Source: an uncultured Coriobacteriaceae bacterium (GTDB lineage: Bacteria > Actinomycetota > Coriobacteriia > Coriobacteriales > Eggerthellaceae). Taken from it: 6,021 bases of DNA. The notes under the pieces are model-generated. The model was given only the letters and a program-made list of their open reading frames with translations, was not told the DNA's origin and did not search any database. The stretch lies in contig URZP01000083.1 of assembly GCA_900552365.1 (NCBI GenBank), forward strand, positions 1 through 6,021, written 5' to 3'. Position 1 is the first letter of the stretch. Each line of letters opens with the position of its first letter. Made by a program: the position numbers and the translations under genes. Shown here in pieces: positions 1 through 6,021 of the stretch.

Positions 1-1015
1 GACCGCGCCAAATACAAAGGCTGTCGCCAGAAGAAACGAACACCGATTCGTACGGAGGCGTGATCCCAAAGCCGCTTTCGGTTTTGCGGATTTCGACTGA
101 AAGGTCGGGGTCGGCGCGGACGACCGAGGCTTCGTAAGGGCCGTTTGCATTGCTCCTAACGACAGCCCAATCGAGGTCGCGCGAACCAGTCTCGTCGTTT
201 TGGACGAAAAGGGTTTGCCCTTCAAGCAGTTCGAAAAGTTCGACCACTTCGATGTCGGTGAGCGAAAGGTCACGCGCAGTGCGTTGGCGGTTGCCGCGAC
301 GGTTTCCGAATCCGTAATCAAGCGAGTAGAGAGATGAGCCGGTAAGCGATAGAGATCCGCGCTGTTCGCAGGCGCGCTCCACGAAACGGAAGAGGGCCAG
401 GCTGCGTTTGTCCAGACGTTCAGGCTTGTGCGTGAGCGACAGCTTTTTACCGTAGGAATAGAAGGTGCCATTATGCATGCGATTGATGAAGTCGTCGAGG
501 CTTTTCAGGACATACGAGGTGCCGTTTCCTGCAACTTTGAAGCTCAGATCCCAGTTGCCGAAGTAGTAGCGAAGTGTCGGGATCAGCTCGATTTTCCCTG
601 CAGGTTCGTTAAGCGTTTGCGCAGATTCGCGTTCCATCAGCGCTAACAGCTCTTCGGATGAGGTGCGCGTATGTTTCTTGGCGACATAGCCCATGAACGA
701 CTGCGGGTTTTGATTGTAATGCATGGCCAGGGCCGCCGAGTGTTTGCACATGCCACTGTATTCGTATGCAGCAGGGCAGGTGCAGGCATAGTCAAGCAGC
801 TCGCCTACGGCTTCGTCGGCAAGGATGGTGGCTTTGTAGTACCTCTTTTTGTCGGAGCTGAGCACGCCAGCCGAAAGCTCCGTGGTGCGAACGCCGCGTG
901 AATCATTGAAGCTGACCACGGCAGAGCGAAACGAGCTGCGTCGGGAAGCGATTTGCTGAGCTCGCAGGTAGGTCTGCTGCGAGCATTCGCGTTTGATTTC
1001 TTCTTCGGGGATCAT
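1..1015 (-). CDS. SWIM zinc-finger protein, probable N-terminus of a SWIM-SNF2 family helicase (partial, 3' end beyond left edge)
   Basis: Reading the minus strand from the ATG at 1015 gives 338 uninterrupted codons to the window edge, so the C-terminus is missing. Residues 78-92 hold a SWIM zinc finger: C78-x-C80, nine residues, then C90-x-H92, preceded by a short strand-rich segment (about 25-70). SWIM fingers are known to bind DNA or protein, and in bacteria this N-terminal position is typical of SNF2/Swi2 ATPases, in which a helicase-associated region and the ATPase core follow. The ATPase motifs would lie outside this window, so the helicase call is inference; a stand-alone SWIM protein is possible. 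No signal peptide or membrane segment is seen, so it is probably cytoplasmic. The start is supported by an AAGAAGG ribosome-binding site four bases upstream, which overlaps the stop of the preceding membrane protein gene and suggests translational coupling. Confidence 0.8.
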   Translation of the reverse strand, partial: MIPEEEIKRECSQQTYLRAQQIASRRSSFRSAVVSFNDSRGVRTTELSAGVLSSDKKRYYKATILADEAVGELLDYACTCPAAYEYSGMCKHSAALAMHYNQNPQSFMGYVAKKHTRTSSEELLALMERESAQTLNEPAGKIELIPTLRYYFGNWDLSFKVAGNGTSYVLKSLDDFINRMHNGTFYSYGKKLSLTHKPERLDKRSLALFRFVERACEQRGSLSLTGSSLYSLDYGFGNRRGNRQRTARDLSLTDIEVVELFELLEGQTLFVQNDETGSRDLDWAVVRSNANGPYEASVVRADPDLSVEIRKTESGFGITPPYESVFVSSGDSLCIWRG

Positions 1016-1024
1016 CGAACCTTC

Positions 1025-3070
1025 TTACAGACAGGTGATGCGGTACAGGCGCATGTCGTCCTTTGCAAGCACGACGTCGAATCCGGGCGTGTTGTCGTTG
1101 ATGTCGTCCAAACCATGCCAGGCGGGCGGATAGTATTGCCCGCCGATAAAGCCTTCGGGCATATTATGACGGTGCAGGATAAGCACGTAGTTCATGTTGA
1201 GCTCTCGACATGTTTCGCGAACATCGCCGTTGAAGGCTGCTTCGTGAAGGTGATCGCGAACAAGCTGGCTCTCTTTGGTTTCAGGAATATTCCCATAGCC
1301 GTTGAACTTGCGGTAGAACGTGCGCATTCCGGTATCGCCATAAACGTAGAAGCTGCCGTCGTTCGGTTGGTTTGCCACAAGGGAATCGCCGGTCAAATGG
1401 GATGCTTCACGCGCGAATTGCATCTCGTCGGCGGTGTAGGGTCCGCGTTCGACCGAGTGCCAGGTGGCAATGGTGCCGCTGGCGCTTGTAGGGTGCGGGT
1501 CGCCGTTAAGGAAACGCTCGTTGACGTTGGGCGCAAGCGTTGTGAACAAAAAAGCTCCTGCAAGTACCAGGCATAATCCGTTGTTAAGTTTGCTCGCTTT
1601 CGATGGGTCTTCATTCCGAAGCGCCTTGTCGCAAAGAGCGACGACTACTGTCATCAGCCAATCAAGTCCAAGAATAAGCAGAGGCATGGCGGCGATCGAA
1701 GCCATGGCGCCACAGCGGAAGGGGTCGGAGTACCAGAAGCCTGAGAAGAACGCTTTCGTGCTTTCTTCGACTGCCGACATGCAGGACACCGTGATGATGC
1801 AGGTCAGCAGATAGGCGAAGAGCATCCACAGGTGCTGGCGGTCTTTGAAGGCACGGAGGATTCCGATGATGACCAAAGCCGCCGCGACGATCTGTGGAGA
1901 GCAAGGGTAGAAGCCCCTGATGTAAGCGAGATTGACGATGTTGGCCACGGCATCTTCGGCGGTTGCGAACTTCCAATGCCAGACGCCCGAATGGACAACG
2001 CCCTGCATGAATGGGGCATAGTAGGCGAAGACCCATATGCCGATGCAGAAAAGGGTGAATGCAGCGGCGAGGATTGTCGCGTGGATATGGATGCGGCCAA
2101 GGTCAAACCCGTTGGAGCTGCCAATGCGCTGCACGAACAACGGGGCAAGCAAAACTGCCATGGTGAAAATCGAATTCGGTTGGAGAAAGACGATGCCCAC
2201 GCACGCTACAACGAACAGAACGACAAGGGCAATGCGGTCGCGCGGAGTTCTCTTCTTCGCTATCGAGGAAGTGATGAGTGCCATAGCGATCGGCATGCAG
2301 CAGAACGAGGCGAGGTTCGGCAGAAGCGGTCCGTATACCAGCATTTCCCAAGGAAACAGCTGGAATGCTATGCAGGCCAGCGAACCGATCGCAACCTTAC
2401 GGACATCGTTTTCGAAAATCGTCGAGAAGAATGACGCCATGGCCAGGGGGAATACGATGGAGCAAAGAACGAAATCGACAGCGTTCTCGGCAAATCCGGC
2501 GCTGACATTGAACAGTTGAATCAGAACCGCGCAAAACGCCATCCATGTTGAAGGGTAAAAACCAGCGTCGGGGGTGGGGTTGACTTGTTGGTCGAGGGCG
2601 CTTTGGAATGAAGTTTGTTTAAGCGAATCGAATGCTTGCGCATCGGCGAAAGCGCGAATGCCGTTGATGTGATGCTGGTTATCCCAGGCTTGTGAGAAAG
2701 CTGAGAAGTCGGGCAAAACGCGAAGGAAGATGAAGCATCCCGCAAGGATTCCCACAGCGGCGTATAAGCACAGCATTTTTCCTGAAAGCACGGGCATGGC
2801 GAGCGTGCTTTCTTTGTCGGTATGCAGCAGTGCAAAGCAAACGGCTGCGCCAATGATCACGGGCGGTAGGGCGATAGTGAACGCGTTGCAGGGAATGCCG
2901 GCCGCGCACCATGCAAATGAGAACGTGCCGAACAGGAAGGCGCTCAGCGCAGGAGACGCGCAGACGCACCAGGGGCGGCTGAGACCCCAAGCGCGTAGAA
3001 GGAAAAATCCGGGCAGGTACAGCAGTGCGACGGCGGTGAGGCAAGCTGTTATGAAAGTAAAAGCATCCAT
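1025..3070 (-). CDS. Large polytopic membrane protein, GT-C glycosyltransferase-like (DUF6541-like)
   Basis: The 681-residue product starts with a hydrophobic helix (about 4-28, containing LPGF) and continues with many membrane segments to about residue 510. A soluble tail of roughly 167 residues follows, rich in Tyr, Asp and His, and is probably extracytoplasmic. The loop after the early helices carries WDNQHHINGIR (129-139), then GFYPSTW (170-176). An acidic/His motif in an early outer loop plus a C-terminal outer domain is the layout of GT-C enzymes, which move sugars from lipid carriers to cell-envelope glycans. The substrate cannot be told. Start choice: the frame is open to a TTG at 3112, but that codon has no ribosome-binding site. 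The ATG at 3070 lies directly before the first helix, with only a close GGAG (2 nt spacing) upstream. The protein is unusually rich in cysteine, with eight in the first 112 residues. It probably heads the transcript that continues into the SWIM gene. Confidence 0.8.
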   Translation of the reverse strand: MDAFTFITACLTAVALLYLPGFFLLRAWGLSRPWCVCASPALSAFLFGTFSFAWCAAGIPCNAFTIALPPVIIGAAVCFALLHTDKESTLAMPVLSGKMLCLYAAVGILAGCFIFLRVLPDFSAFSQAWDNQHHINGIRAFADAQAFDSLKQTSFQSALDQQVNPTPDAGFYPSTWMAFCAVLIQLFNVSAGFAENAVDFVLCSIVFPLAMASFFSTIFENDVRKVAIGSLACIAFQLFPWEMLVYGPLLPNLASFCCMPIAMALITSSIAKKRTPRDRIALVVLFVVACVGIVFLQPNSIFTMAVLLAPLFVQRIGSSNGFDLGRIHIHATILAAAFTLFCIGIWVFAYYAPFMQGVVHSGVWHWKFATAEDAVANIVNLAYIRGFYPCSPQIVAAALVIIGILRAFKDRQHLWMLFAYLLTCIITVSCMSAVEESTKAFFSGFWYSDPFRCGAMASIAAMPLLILGLDWLMTVVVALCDKALRNEDPSKASKLNNGLCLVLAGAFLFTTLAPNVNERFLNGDPHPTSASGTIATWHSVERGPYTADEMQFAREASHLTGDSLVANQPNDGSFYVYGDTGMRTFYRKFNGYGNIPETKESQLVRDHLHEAAFNGDVRETCRELNMNYVLILHRHNMPEGFIGGQYYPPAWHGLDDINDNTPGFDVVLAKDDMRLYRITCL

Positions 3071-3133
3071 CACTCCATAGTAGCAAATCAAAAGGGGAAA
3101 TCGATTTCGCAACAGAGTGATATTTCAGTTGTT

Positions 3134-3163
3134 TTCACGTTTCATCAGGCATGAAGTAATAAT
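3134..3163 (+). promoter_or_regulatory. Candidate sigma-70-type promoter for luxS
   Basis: A -35-like TTCACG at 3134-3139 (4 of 6 consensus bases) is separated by 18 bases from a -10-like AATAAT at 3158-3163 (5 of 6). Transcription would start near 3170, leaving a leader of about 65 bases before luxS. This was found by eye in an AT-rich stretch, so a chance match is possible. Confidence 0.4.
3141..3155. repeat. Short inverted repeat inside the luxS promoter spacer
   Basis: TTCAT at 3141-3145 and ATGAA at 3151-3155 form a perfect 5-bp dyad around CAGGC. It sits entirely between the proposed -35 and -10 boxes, a usual place for a repressor site. The arms are short, so chance cannot be excluded. 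Confidence 0.3.
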
Positions 3164-3165
3164 GC

Positions 3166-3190
3166 TGATTTAACCTAAGCCCATAAATCA
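3166..3190. repeat. Inverted repeat TGATTTA/TAAATCA at the luxS transcription start
   Basis: TGATTTA at 3166-3172 and TAAATCA at 3184-3190 are perfect 7-bp inverted copies with an 11-base spacer, so their centres lie 18 bp apart. The dyad starts three bases after the proposed -10 box and covers the predicted start site. It could be an operator for a dimeric regulator. As RNA it would be an AT-rich, weak hairpin, so DNA binding is the more likely role if it has one. Confidence 0.4.
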
Positions 3191-3192
3191 CA

Positions 3193-3207
3193 CGACGTCC
3201 ATCGTCG
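3193..3207 (+). other. Small hairpin in the luxS leader
   Basis: CGACG (3193-3197) and CGTCG (3203-3207) can pair around the loop TCCAT. The right arm can instead pair, through GTCG (3204-3207), with CGAC (3221-3224) just before the Shine-Dalgarno sequence, so two structures would exclude each other. Both stems are short. A regulatory role is conjecture, and no known riboswitch class was recognised. Confidence 0.25.
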
Positions 3208-3224
3208 CTCGCTTTCGTCACGAC

Positions 3225-3230
3225 AGGAGG
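3225..3230 (+). promoter_or_regulatory. Ribosome-binding site of luxS
   Basis: A full AGGAGG lies four bases before the ATG at 3235. It fixes the luxS start and suggests strong translation. Confidence 0.85.
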
Positions 3231-3234
3231 ATCC

Positions 3235-3723
3235 ATGGAAAAGATCGCTAGTTTCACCATCGACCATTTGCGTTTGGTTCCCGGTATTTACGTTTCGCGT
3301 AAAGATGCCGATCCGGTGAAGGGCGGTGTTGTCACCACGTTTGATCTGCGCATGACTGCCCCGAATCGCGAGCCTGTCATCAACACCGCTTCGCTCCATG
3401 CAATCGAGCACCTGGGCGCGACGTTCCTTCGTAACGACGAGGAGTGGAAGGACCGCGTGCTCTATTTCGGTCCGATGGGTTGCCGTACGGGCTTCTATCT
3501 TCTTTTGTTCGGTGATCTTGAGCCTGCTGACATCGCCGATCTCGTTCGTCGTATGTTCGAGTTCATGGCTGCATTCGAAGGCGAGATTCCCGGTGCTCGC
3601 CCTGAGGAGTGCGGTAACTGGCACGACGCCGATCTGGTTGGCGCTAAGTGGTGGGCTGATCGCTACCTTGCCAATACCCTCACCAGGCTTGACGAGTCGA
3701 ACACAGTTTACCCTCAGCTGTAA
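3235..3723 (+). CDS. luxS: S-ribosylhomocysteine lyase (LuxS)
   Basis: This 162-residue product has the usual LuxS length and all key residues. The metal-binding and catalytic motif is H55-x-x-E58-H59 (HAIEH), the catalytic cysteine is C83 in GPMGCRTG, and the third metal ligand is C126 in GARPEECGNWHD. LuxS is a cytoplasmic metalloenzyme that splits S-ribosylhomocysteine into homocysteine and DPD, the precursor of autoinducer-2. It therefore both recycles homocysteine in the activated methyl cycle and can feed AI-2 signalling; which matters here cannot be read from the sequence. No pfs/mtn gene, which supplies its substrate, is present in the window. The gene stands alone: a divergent membrane protein gene lies upstream, and the methionine importer operon converges on it from downstream. 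It has its own candidate promoter and its own terminator. Confidence 0.97.
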   Translation: MEKIASFTIDHLRLVPGIYVSRKDADPVKGGVVTTFDLRMTAPNREPVINTASLHAIEHLGATFLRNDEEWKDRVLYFGPMGCRTGFYLLLFGDLEPADIADLVRRMFEFMAAFEGEIPGARPEECGNWHDADLVGAKWWADRYLANTLTRLDESNTVYPQL

Positions 3724-3754
3724 GAGGGAAGCCGTTAAATAGAACAGTTAGTGG

Positions 3755-3781
3755 CGGGCGCGATGATTCGCGCCCGTTTTT
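3755..3781 (+). terminator. Intrinsic terminator of luxS
   Basis: An 8-bp GC-rich stem (CGGGCGCG at 3755-3762 with CGCGCCCG at 3769-3776, loop ATGATT) is followed at once by five T. It lies 31 bases after the luxS stop. There is no T tract on the opposite strand, so it serves luxS only. Confidence 0.9.
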
Positions 3782-3810
3782 CGTTGGCGATGTGGTATGT
3801 GATCATCCAA

Positions 3811-3847
3811 ACAAAAGGAACCGCACTCACTATGGAGTACGGTTCCT
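3811..3847 (-). terminator. Intrinsic terminator of the metQNI operon
   Basis: On the minus strand, AGGAACCG (3847-3840) pairs with CGGTTCCT (3823-3816). The stem extends inward through one G-T wobble to about 13 bp around a 6-base loop. TTTTGTTTG follows on the minus strand. It lies about 31 bases after the metI stop. The plus strand has no T tract after the stem, so it acts in the met direction. Confidence 0.85.
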
Positions 3848-3878
3848 GAAAAGATTGGGCTCTGTAACGAACTTGAAT

Positions 3879-4556
3879 TTACCTGCGGCGCTTGTCGATC
3901 TTGCGGGCAGTGACGTCGCCGATTGCCTGAAAGGCGATAACAAGCACGATGCACAGCAGAACGGCGAAGACCATGACGTCGGTTTGGAAACGTTGATAAC
4001 CGTAGCGGATAGCGATATCGCCCAAGCCGCCTGCGCCAACCGTGCCAGCCATGGCGGAGTAGCCGAACAGGGTGACGAAGGTGATCGCAGCACCGCGAAC
4101 AAGCGAGGGAAGCGTTTCCTTCAAGTACACCTTGTAGACGATTTGCCAGGTGGAGGCGCCGAAGCTCTGAGCCGCTTCGATAAGACCGGCATCGGCTTCC
4201 TCGAGGCTTTGCTCAACCATGCGCGCGGCGAAGGGCGCTGCGGTTACCACCAAGGGCACAACTGCACCGGGAACGCCAAGCGAGGTTCCCACAACGAAGC
4301 GCGTGAATGGGATGAGCGCTACCAACAGGATGATGAAAGGTACGGAGCGCCCGATGTTCACGATCCAGCCGACGACGGTTGAGAGAATGCGGTTGGGGTG
4401 CAGGCCGTTCGGTCCCGTGACGACCAAAAGGATGCCCAACGGGATGCCGATGACGTACGCAAGAAGGGTGGCAACGCACGTCATGGTAAGCGTATCGATG
4501 GTGCCCTGCAAAAACAGGTTGCCATACTGTGCGAAGAAGGCGGAGCAATCGAACAT
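3879..4556 (-). CDS. metI: Methionine ABC transporter permease MetI
   Basis: This 225-residue inner-membrane permease has the normal MetI length, about five hydrophobic segments and a basic end (KIDKRRR). The ABC-permease coupling motif is clear at about 126-150: EAA at 127-129, G133, then LKETLP. Two copies would form the membrane channel and bind two MetN subunits, importing methionine delivered by MetQ. The substrate is inferred from the MetQ- and MetN-like neighbours. The ATG at 4556 is one base after the metN stop. Its ribosome-binding site, GGAGG at 4570-4566, lies inside the last codons of metN with nine bases of spacing, so translation is probably coupled. It is the last gene of the operon and is followed by a terminator. 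Confidence 0.93.
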   Translation of the reverse strand: MFDCSAFFAQYGNLFLQGTIDTLTMTCVATLLAYVIGIPLGILLVVTGPNGLHPNRILSTVVGWIVNIGRSVPFIILLVALIPFTRFVVGTSLGVPGAVVPLVVTAAPFAARMVEQSLEEADAGLIEAAQSFGASTWQIVYKVYLKETLPSLVRGAAITFVTLFGYSAMAGTVGAGGLGDIAIRYGYQRFQTDVMVFAVLLCIVLVIAFQAIGDVTARKIDKRRR

Positions 4557-4557
4557 G

Positions 4558-5307
4558 CTACTTCACCTCCAGGCTATCGAATGAAACAAGCTCGCGTGCA
4601 GCATCGCTCTGAGGGTTCTCAAGGACCTGACGCGTGGGGCCTTCTTCGACGATGACGCCGCCATCGATTACAGCGACGCGATCGCAGATGTGGCGAGCAA
4701 CGGCAAGTGAATGGGTGATGACGACAAGCGTGACGCCCAGTTCTTTGTTGATTTTCGCAAGTAGGTTGAGAACTGACATCGTGGTGCGCGTGTCGAGTGC
4801 ACTTGTGGCTTCGTCGCAAAGCATGATGCGTGGGTTGTTCGCAAGCGCGCGTGCGATGGCAACGCGTTGCTGCTGACCGCCGGAAAGCTCGCTGGGGTAG
4901 CGCTGCGCCTTGTCGGCCAGCTCTACGACCTCAAGCAGTTCAAGCGCGCGCTTTTTGGCGGCATCTTTTTTCTCGCCATGGATGATGAGTGGGAACATGA
5001 CATTGTCGAGCACGGTGCGCTGCTGGAACAGGCTGAAATTCTGGAAGATCATGCCGATTTCCTCGCGAAGCTTTCGCAACTCGCGACCGTGATAGTCGGT
5101 CACGTCAACGCCATCGATGAGAATGCGCCCTGACGTGGGACGCTCAAGAAGATTGATGCAGCGTACGAGTGTGGACTTGCCTGCGCCCGACTGGCCGATA
5201 ATGCCAAAGATCTCCCCCTCGCCAATGGTAAGGCTCACATCGTGCAGGGCACGATGCGAGCCTTCGCGAGCAAGGTAGACCTTTTCTAGATGGTCTAGCT
5301 CTATCAT
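4558..5307 (-). CDS. metN: Methionine ABC transporter ATPase MetN, short form without NIL domain
   Basis: This 249-residue cytoplasmic ATPase has every ABC motif: Walker A GQSGAGKS (38-45), Q-loop Q89, signature LSGGQ (141-145), Walker B IMLCDE (161-166) and H-loop H199. The string CDEATSALD and the downstream ITHSLAVARHICD closely resemble MetN proteins, as do the gene neighbours. Typical MetN is about 340 residues, with a C-terminal NIL (ACT-like) domain that binds methionine and inhibits transport. This protein stops about ten residues after the ABC core, at a TAG one base before metI, so that domain is missing. The frame is intact and the downstream gene is tightly packed, so this looks like a natural short form rather than a frameshift. 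AAAGGAG lies 12 bases before the ATG at 5307, a slightly long spacing, and no better start is seen. Another polar amino-acid ATPase is possible but less likely. Confidence 0.9.
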   Translation of the reverse strand: MIELDHLEKVYLAREGSHRALHDVSLTIGEGEIFGIIGQSGAGKSTLVRCINLLERPTSGRILIDGVDVTDYHGRELRKLREEIGMIFQNFSLFQQRTVLDNVMFPLIIHGEKKDAAKKRALELLEVVELADKAQRYPSELSGGQQQRVAIARALANNPRIMLCDEATSALDTRTTMSVLNLLAKINKELGVTLVVITHSLAVARHICDRVAVIDGGVIVEEGPTRQVLENPQSDAARELVSFDSLEVK

Positions 5308-5337
5308 TTCGCTTTTTAGCTCCTTTGTAGGCGTCCC

Positions 5338-6021
5338 TTAGAAGACGGGGACGACTGCGCCGGCGTAGGTGTCATTGATGTACGTACGAACCTCGTCGGA
5401 CGTGATTGCTTTCACAAGAGCCTTAATCTTATCAGAATCCTGGTTGCCATCCTTCACGACCAGCACATTTGCATAAGCTTCAGCGGCGAGCGAGGTAGCG
5501 GACTCGGTTGCAAGGGCCTCGGAGGTCTTGAAGCCAGCGGGGATTGCGTAGTTGCCGTTGATGCAGGCAAGGTCAACGTCAGCGACGATGTTGGGGATCG
5601 TTGCAGCCTCGACTTCCTTCAGCTTGAGGTTCTTCGGATTGGAGACGATGTCGTTTGTGGTGGCATTGATGCCGGCATCGTCCTTCAAAGTGATAAGGCC
5701 GGCGTCCTGCAGAAGAAGCAGCGCGCGAGCTTCGTTGGTTGCGTCGTTGGGAACGGCGACGGTTGCGCCGTCAGCCAAAGCATCGAGGGACTTGGTCTTG
5801 CCCGGATACAGACCGAACGGCTCGTAGTGGACGGCAGCGACGCTTGCGAGATGCGTGCCCTTCTCGTCATTGAAGTTGTTCAGGTAAGTGATGTGCTGGA
5901 AGTAGTTGGCGTCGACCTCGCCCTCTTCGGTCACCGTGTTGGGCTGAACGTAATCGGTGAACTCCTTCACTACAAGAGTGTAGCCTTCTTTCTCGAGCAG
6001 CGGTTTAACAGCATCGTTCAG
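5338..6021 (-). CDS. metQ: Methionine-binding lipoprotein MetQ (NlpA family), partial, 5' end beyond right edge
   Basis: The minus-strand frame is open from the right edge to TAA at 5340-5338, giving the last 227 residues. The signal peptide and lipobox cysteine would lie outside the window. A GTG at 5970 is an internal valine codon, since the NlpA-like sequence continues upstream to the edge. NlpA/MetQ hallmarks are DANYFQH near the start of the fragment, EPFGLYPGKTKSLDALADG, VPNDATNEARALLLLQDAGLI, and ACINGNYAIPAGF near the ligand pocket. The protein would be anchored outside the membrane, bind methionine and pass it to MetI/MetN. It precedes metN by 30 bases and is the first visible gene of metQ-metN-metI. 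Any promoter or riboswitch controlling the operon would be upstream of the window and cannot be judged. Confidence 0.93.
   Translation of the reverse strand: MNDAVKPLLEKEGYTLVVKEFTDYVQPNTVTEEGEVDANYFQHITYLNNFNDEKGTHLASVAAVHYEPFGLYPGKTKSLDALADGATVAVPNDATNEARALLLLQDAGLITLKDDAGINATTNDIVSNPKNLKLKEVEAATIPNIVADVDLACINGNYAIPAGFKTSEALATESATSLAAEAYANVLVVKDGNQDSDKIKALVKAITSDEVRTYINDTYAGAVVPVF

Noticed and set aside
953..1576. Plus-strand open frame of 207 codons
   Set aside because: It lies opposite the end of the membrane protein gene and the start of the SWIM gene, both of which read as real proteins. It has no recognisable domain.
1832..2434. Plus-strand open frame of 200 codons, with another at 2037-2519
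   Set aside because: Both lie wholly antisense to the membrane protein gene. Their composition (charged, low complexity) is what complementing a membrane protein gene gives.
3117..3145. Minus-strand promoter for the membrane protein gene
   Set aside because: A TATCAC at 3122-3117 is a passable -10, but no convincing -35 lies at the right spacing, so no promoter is called.
3113..3234. SAM, SAH or other methionine-related riboswitch upstream of luxS
   Set aside because: The leader is only about 65 bases from the candidate start site and shows none of the conserved cores of these riboswitch classes that I could recognise.
3175..3624. Minus-strand open frame of 149 codons opposite luxS
   Set aside because: luxS on the plus strand is certain from its catalytic residues, and the antisense product resembles nothing recognisable.
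3755..3847. A single bidirectional terminator shared by luxS and metI
   Set aside because: Two separate hairpins are present, each with a T tract only on its own strand.
3792..4382. Plus-strand open frame of 196 codons opposite metI and its terminator
   Set aside because: It starts before the met terminator hairpin and runs antisense to metI. It is hydrophilic low-complexity sequence typical of a shadow frame.

Overview
The window looks like a piece of chromosome from a moderately GC-rich Gram-positive bacterium. The protein flavour (LuxS sequence, a GT-C-like membrane protein, a SWIM/SNF2-type protein) would suit an actinobacterial gut anaerobe of the Coriobacteriia/Eggerthellaceae kind. 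That placement is an impression from reading the sequence, not a search result. Five genes are visible: two run off the window edges, three are complete, and all look intact.

Left block (1-3112, minus strand). A large polytopic membrane protein resembling GT-C glycosyltransferases/DUF6541 is followed after 9 nt by a gene for a SWIM zinc-finger protein, probably the N-terminus of a SWIM-SNF2 helicase. The second gene is cut by the left edge. The ribosome-binding site of the SWIM gene overlaps the stop codon of the membrane protein gene, so the two are probably one transcript.

Centre (3113-3776, plus strand). luxS (S-ribosylhomocysteine lyase) lies divergent from the membrane protein gene. It has its own candidate promoter, two small palindromes at that promoter, a strong Shine-Dalgarno sequence and a strong intrinsic terminator.

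Right block (3816-6021, minus strand). A metQ-metN-metI operon encodes a methionine ABC importer: lipoprotein (cut by the right edge), ATPase and permease. It ends at its own terminator and converges on luxS. The shared theme of luxS and metQNI is the activated methyl cycle: LuxS releases homocysteine, the methionine precursor, from S-ribosylhomocysteine, and MetQNI imports methionine. The MetN here is only 249 residues and lacks the C-terminal NIL domain through which methionine inhibits the E. coli transporter.

No mobile element, CRISPR array, tRNA or rRNA was seen, and no clearly new system. The points most worth a second look are the short MetN and the palindrome-containing luxS control region.
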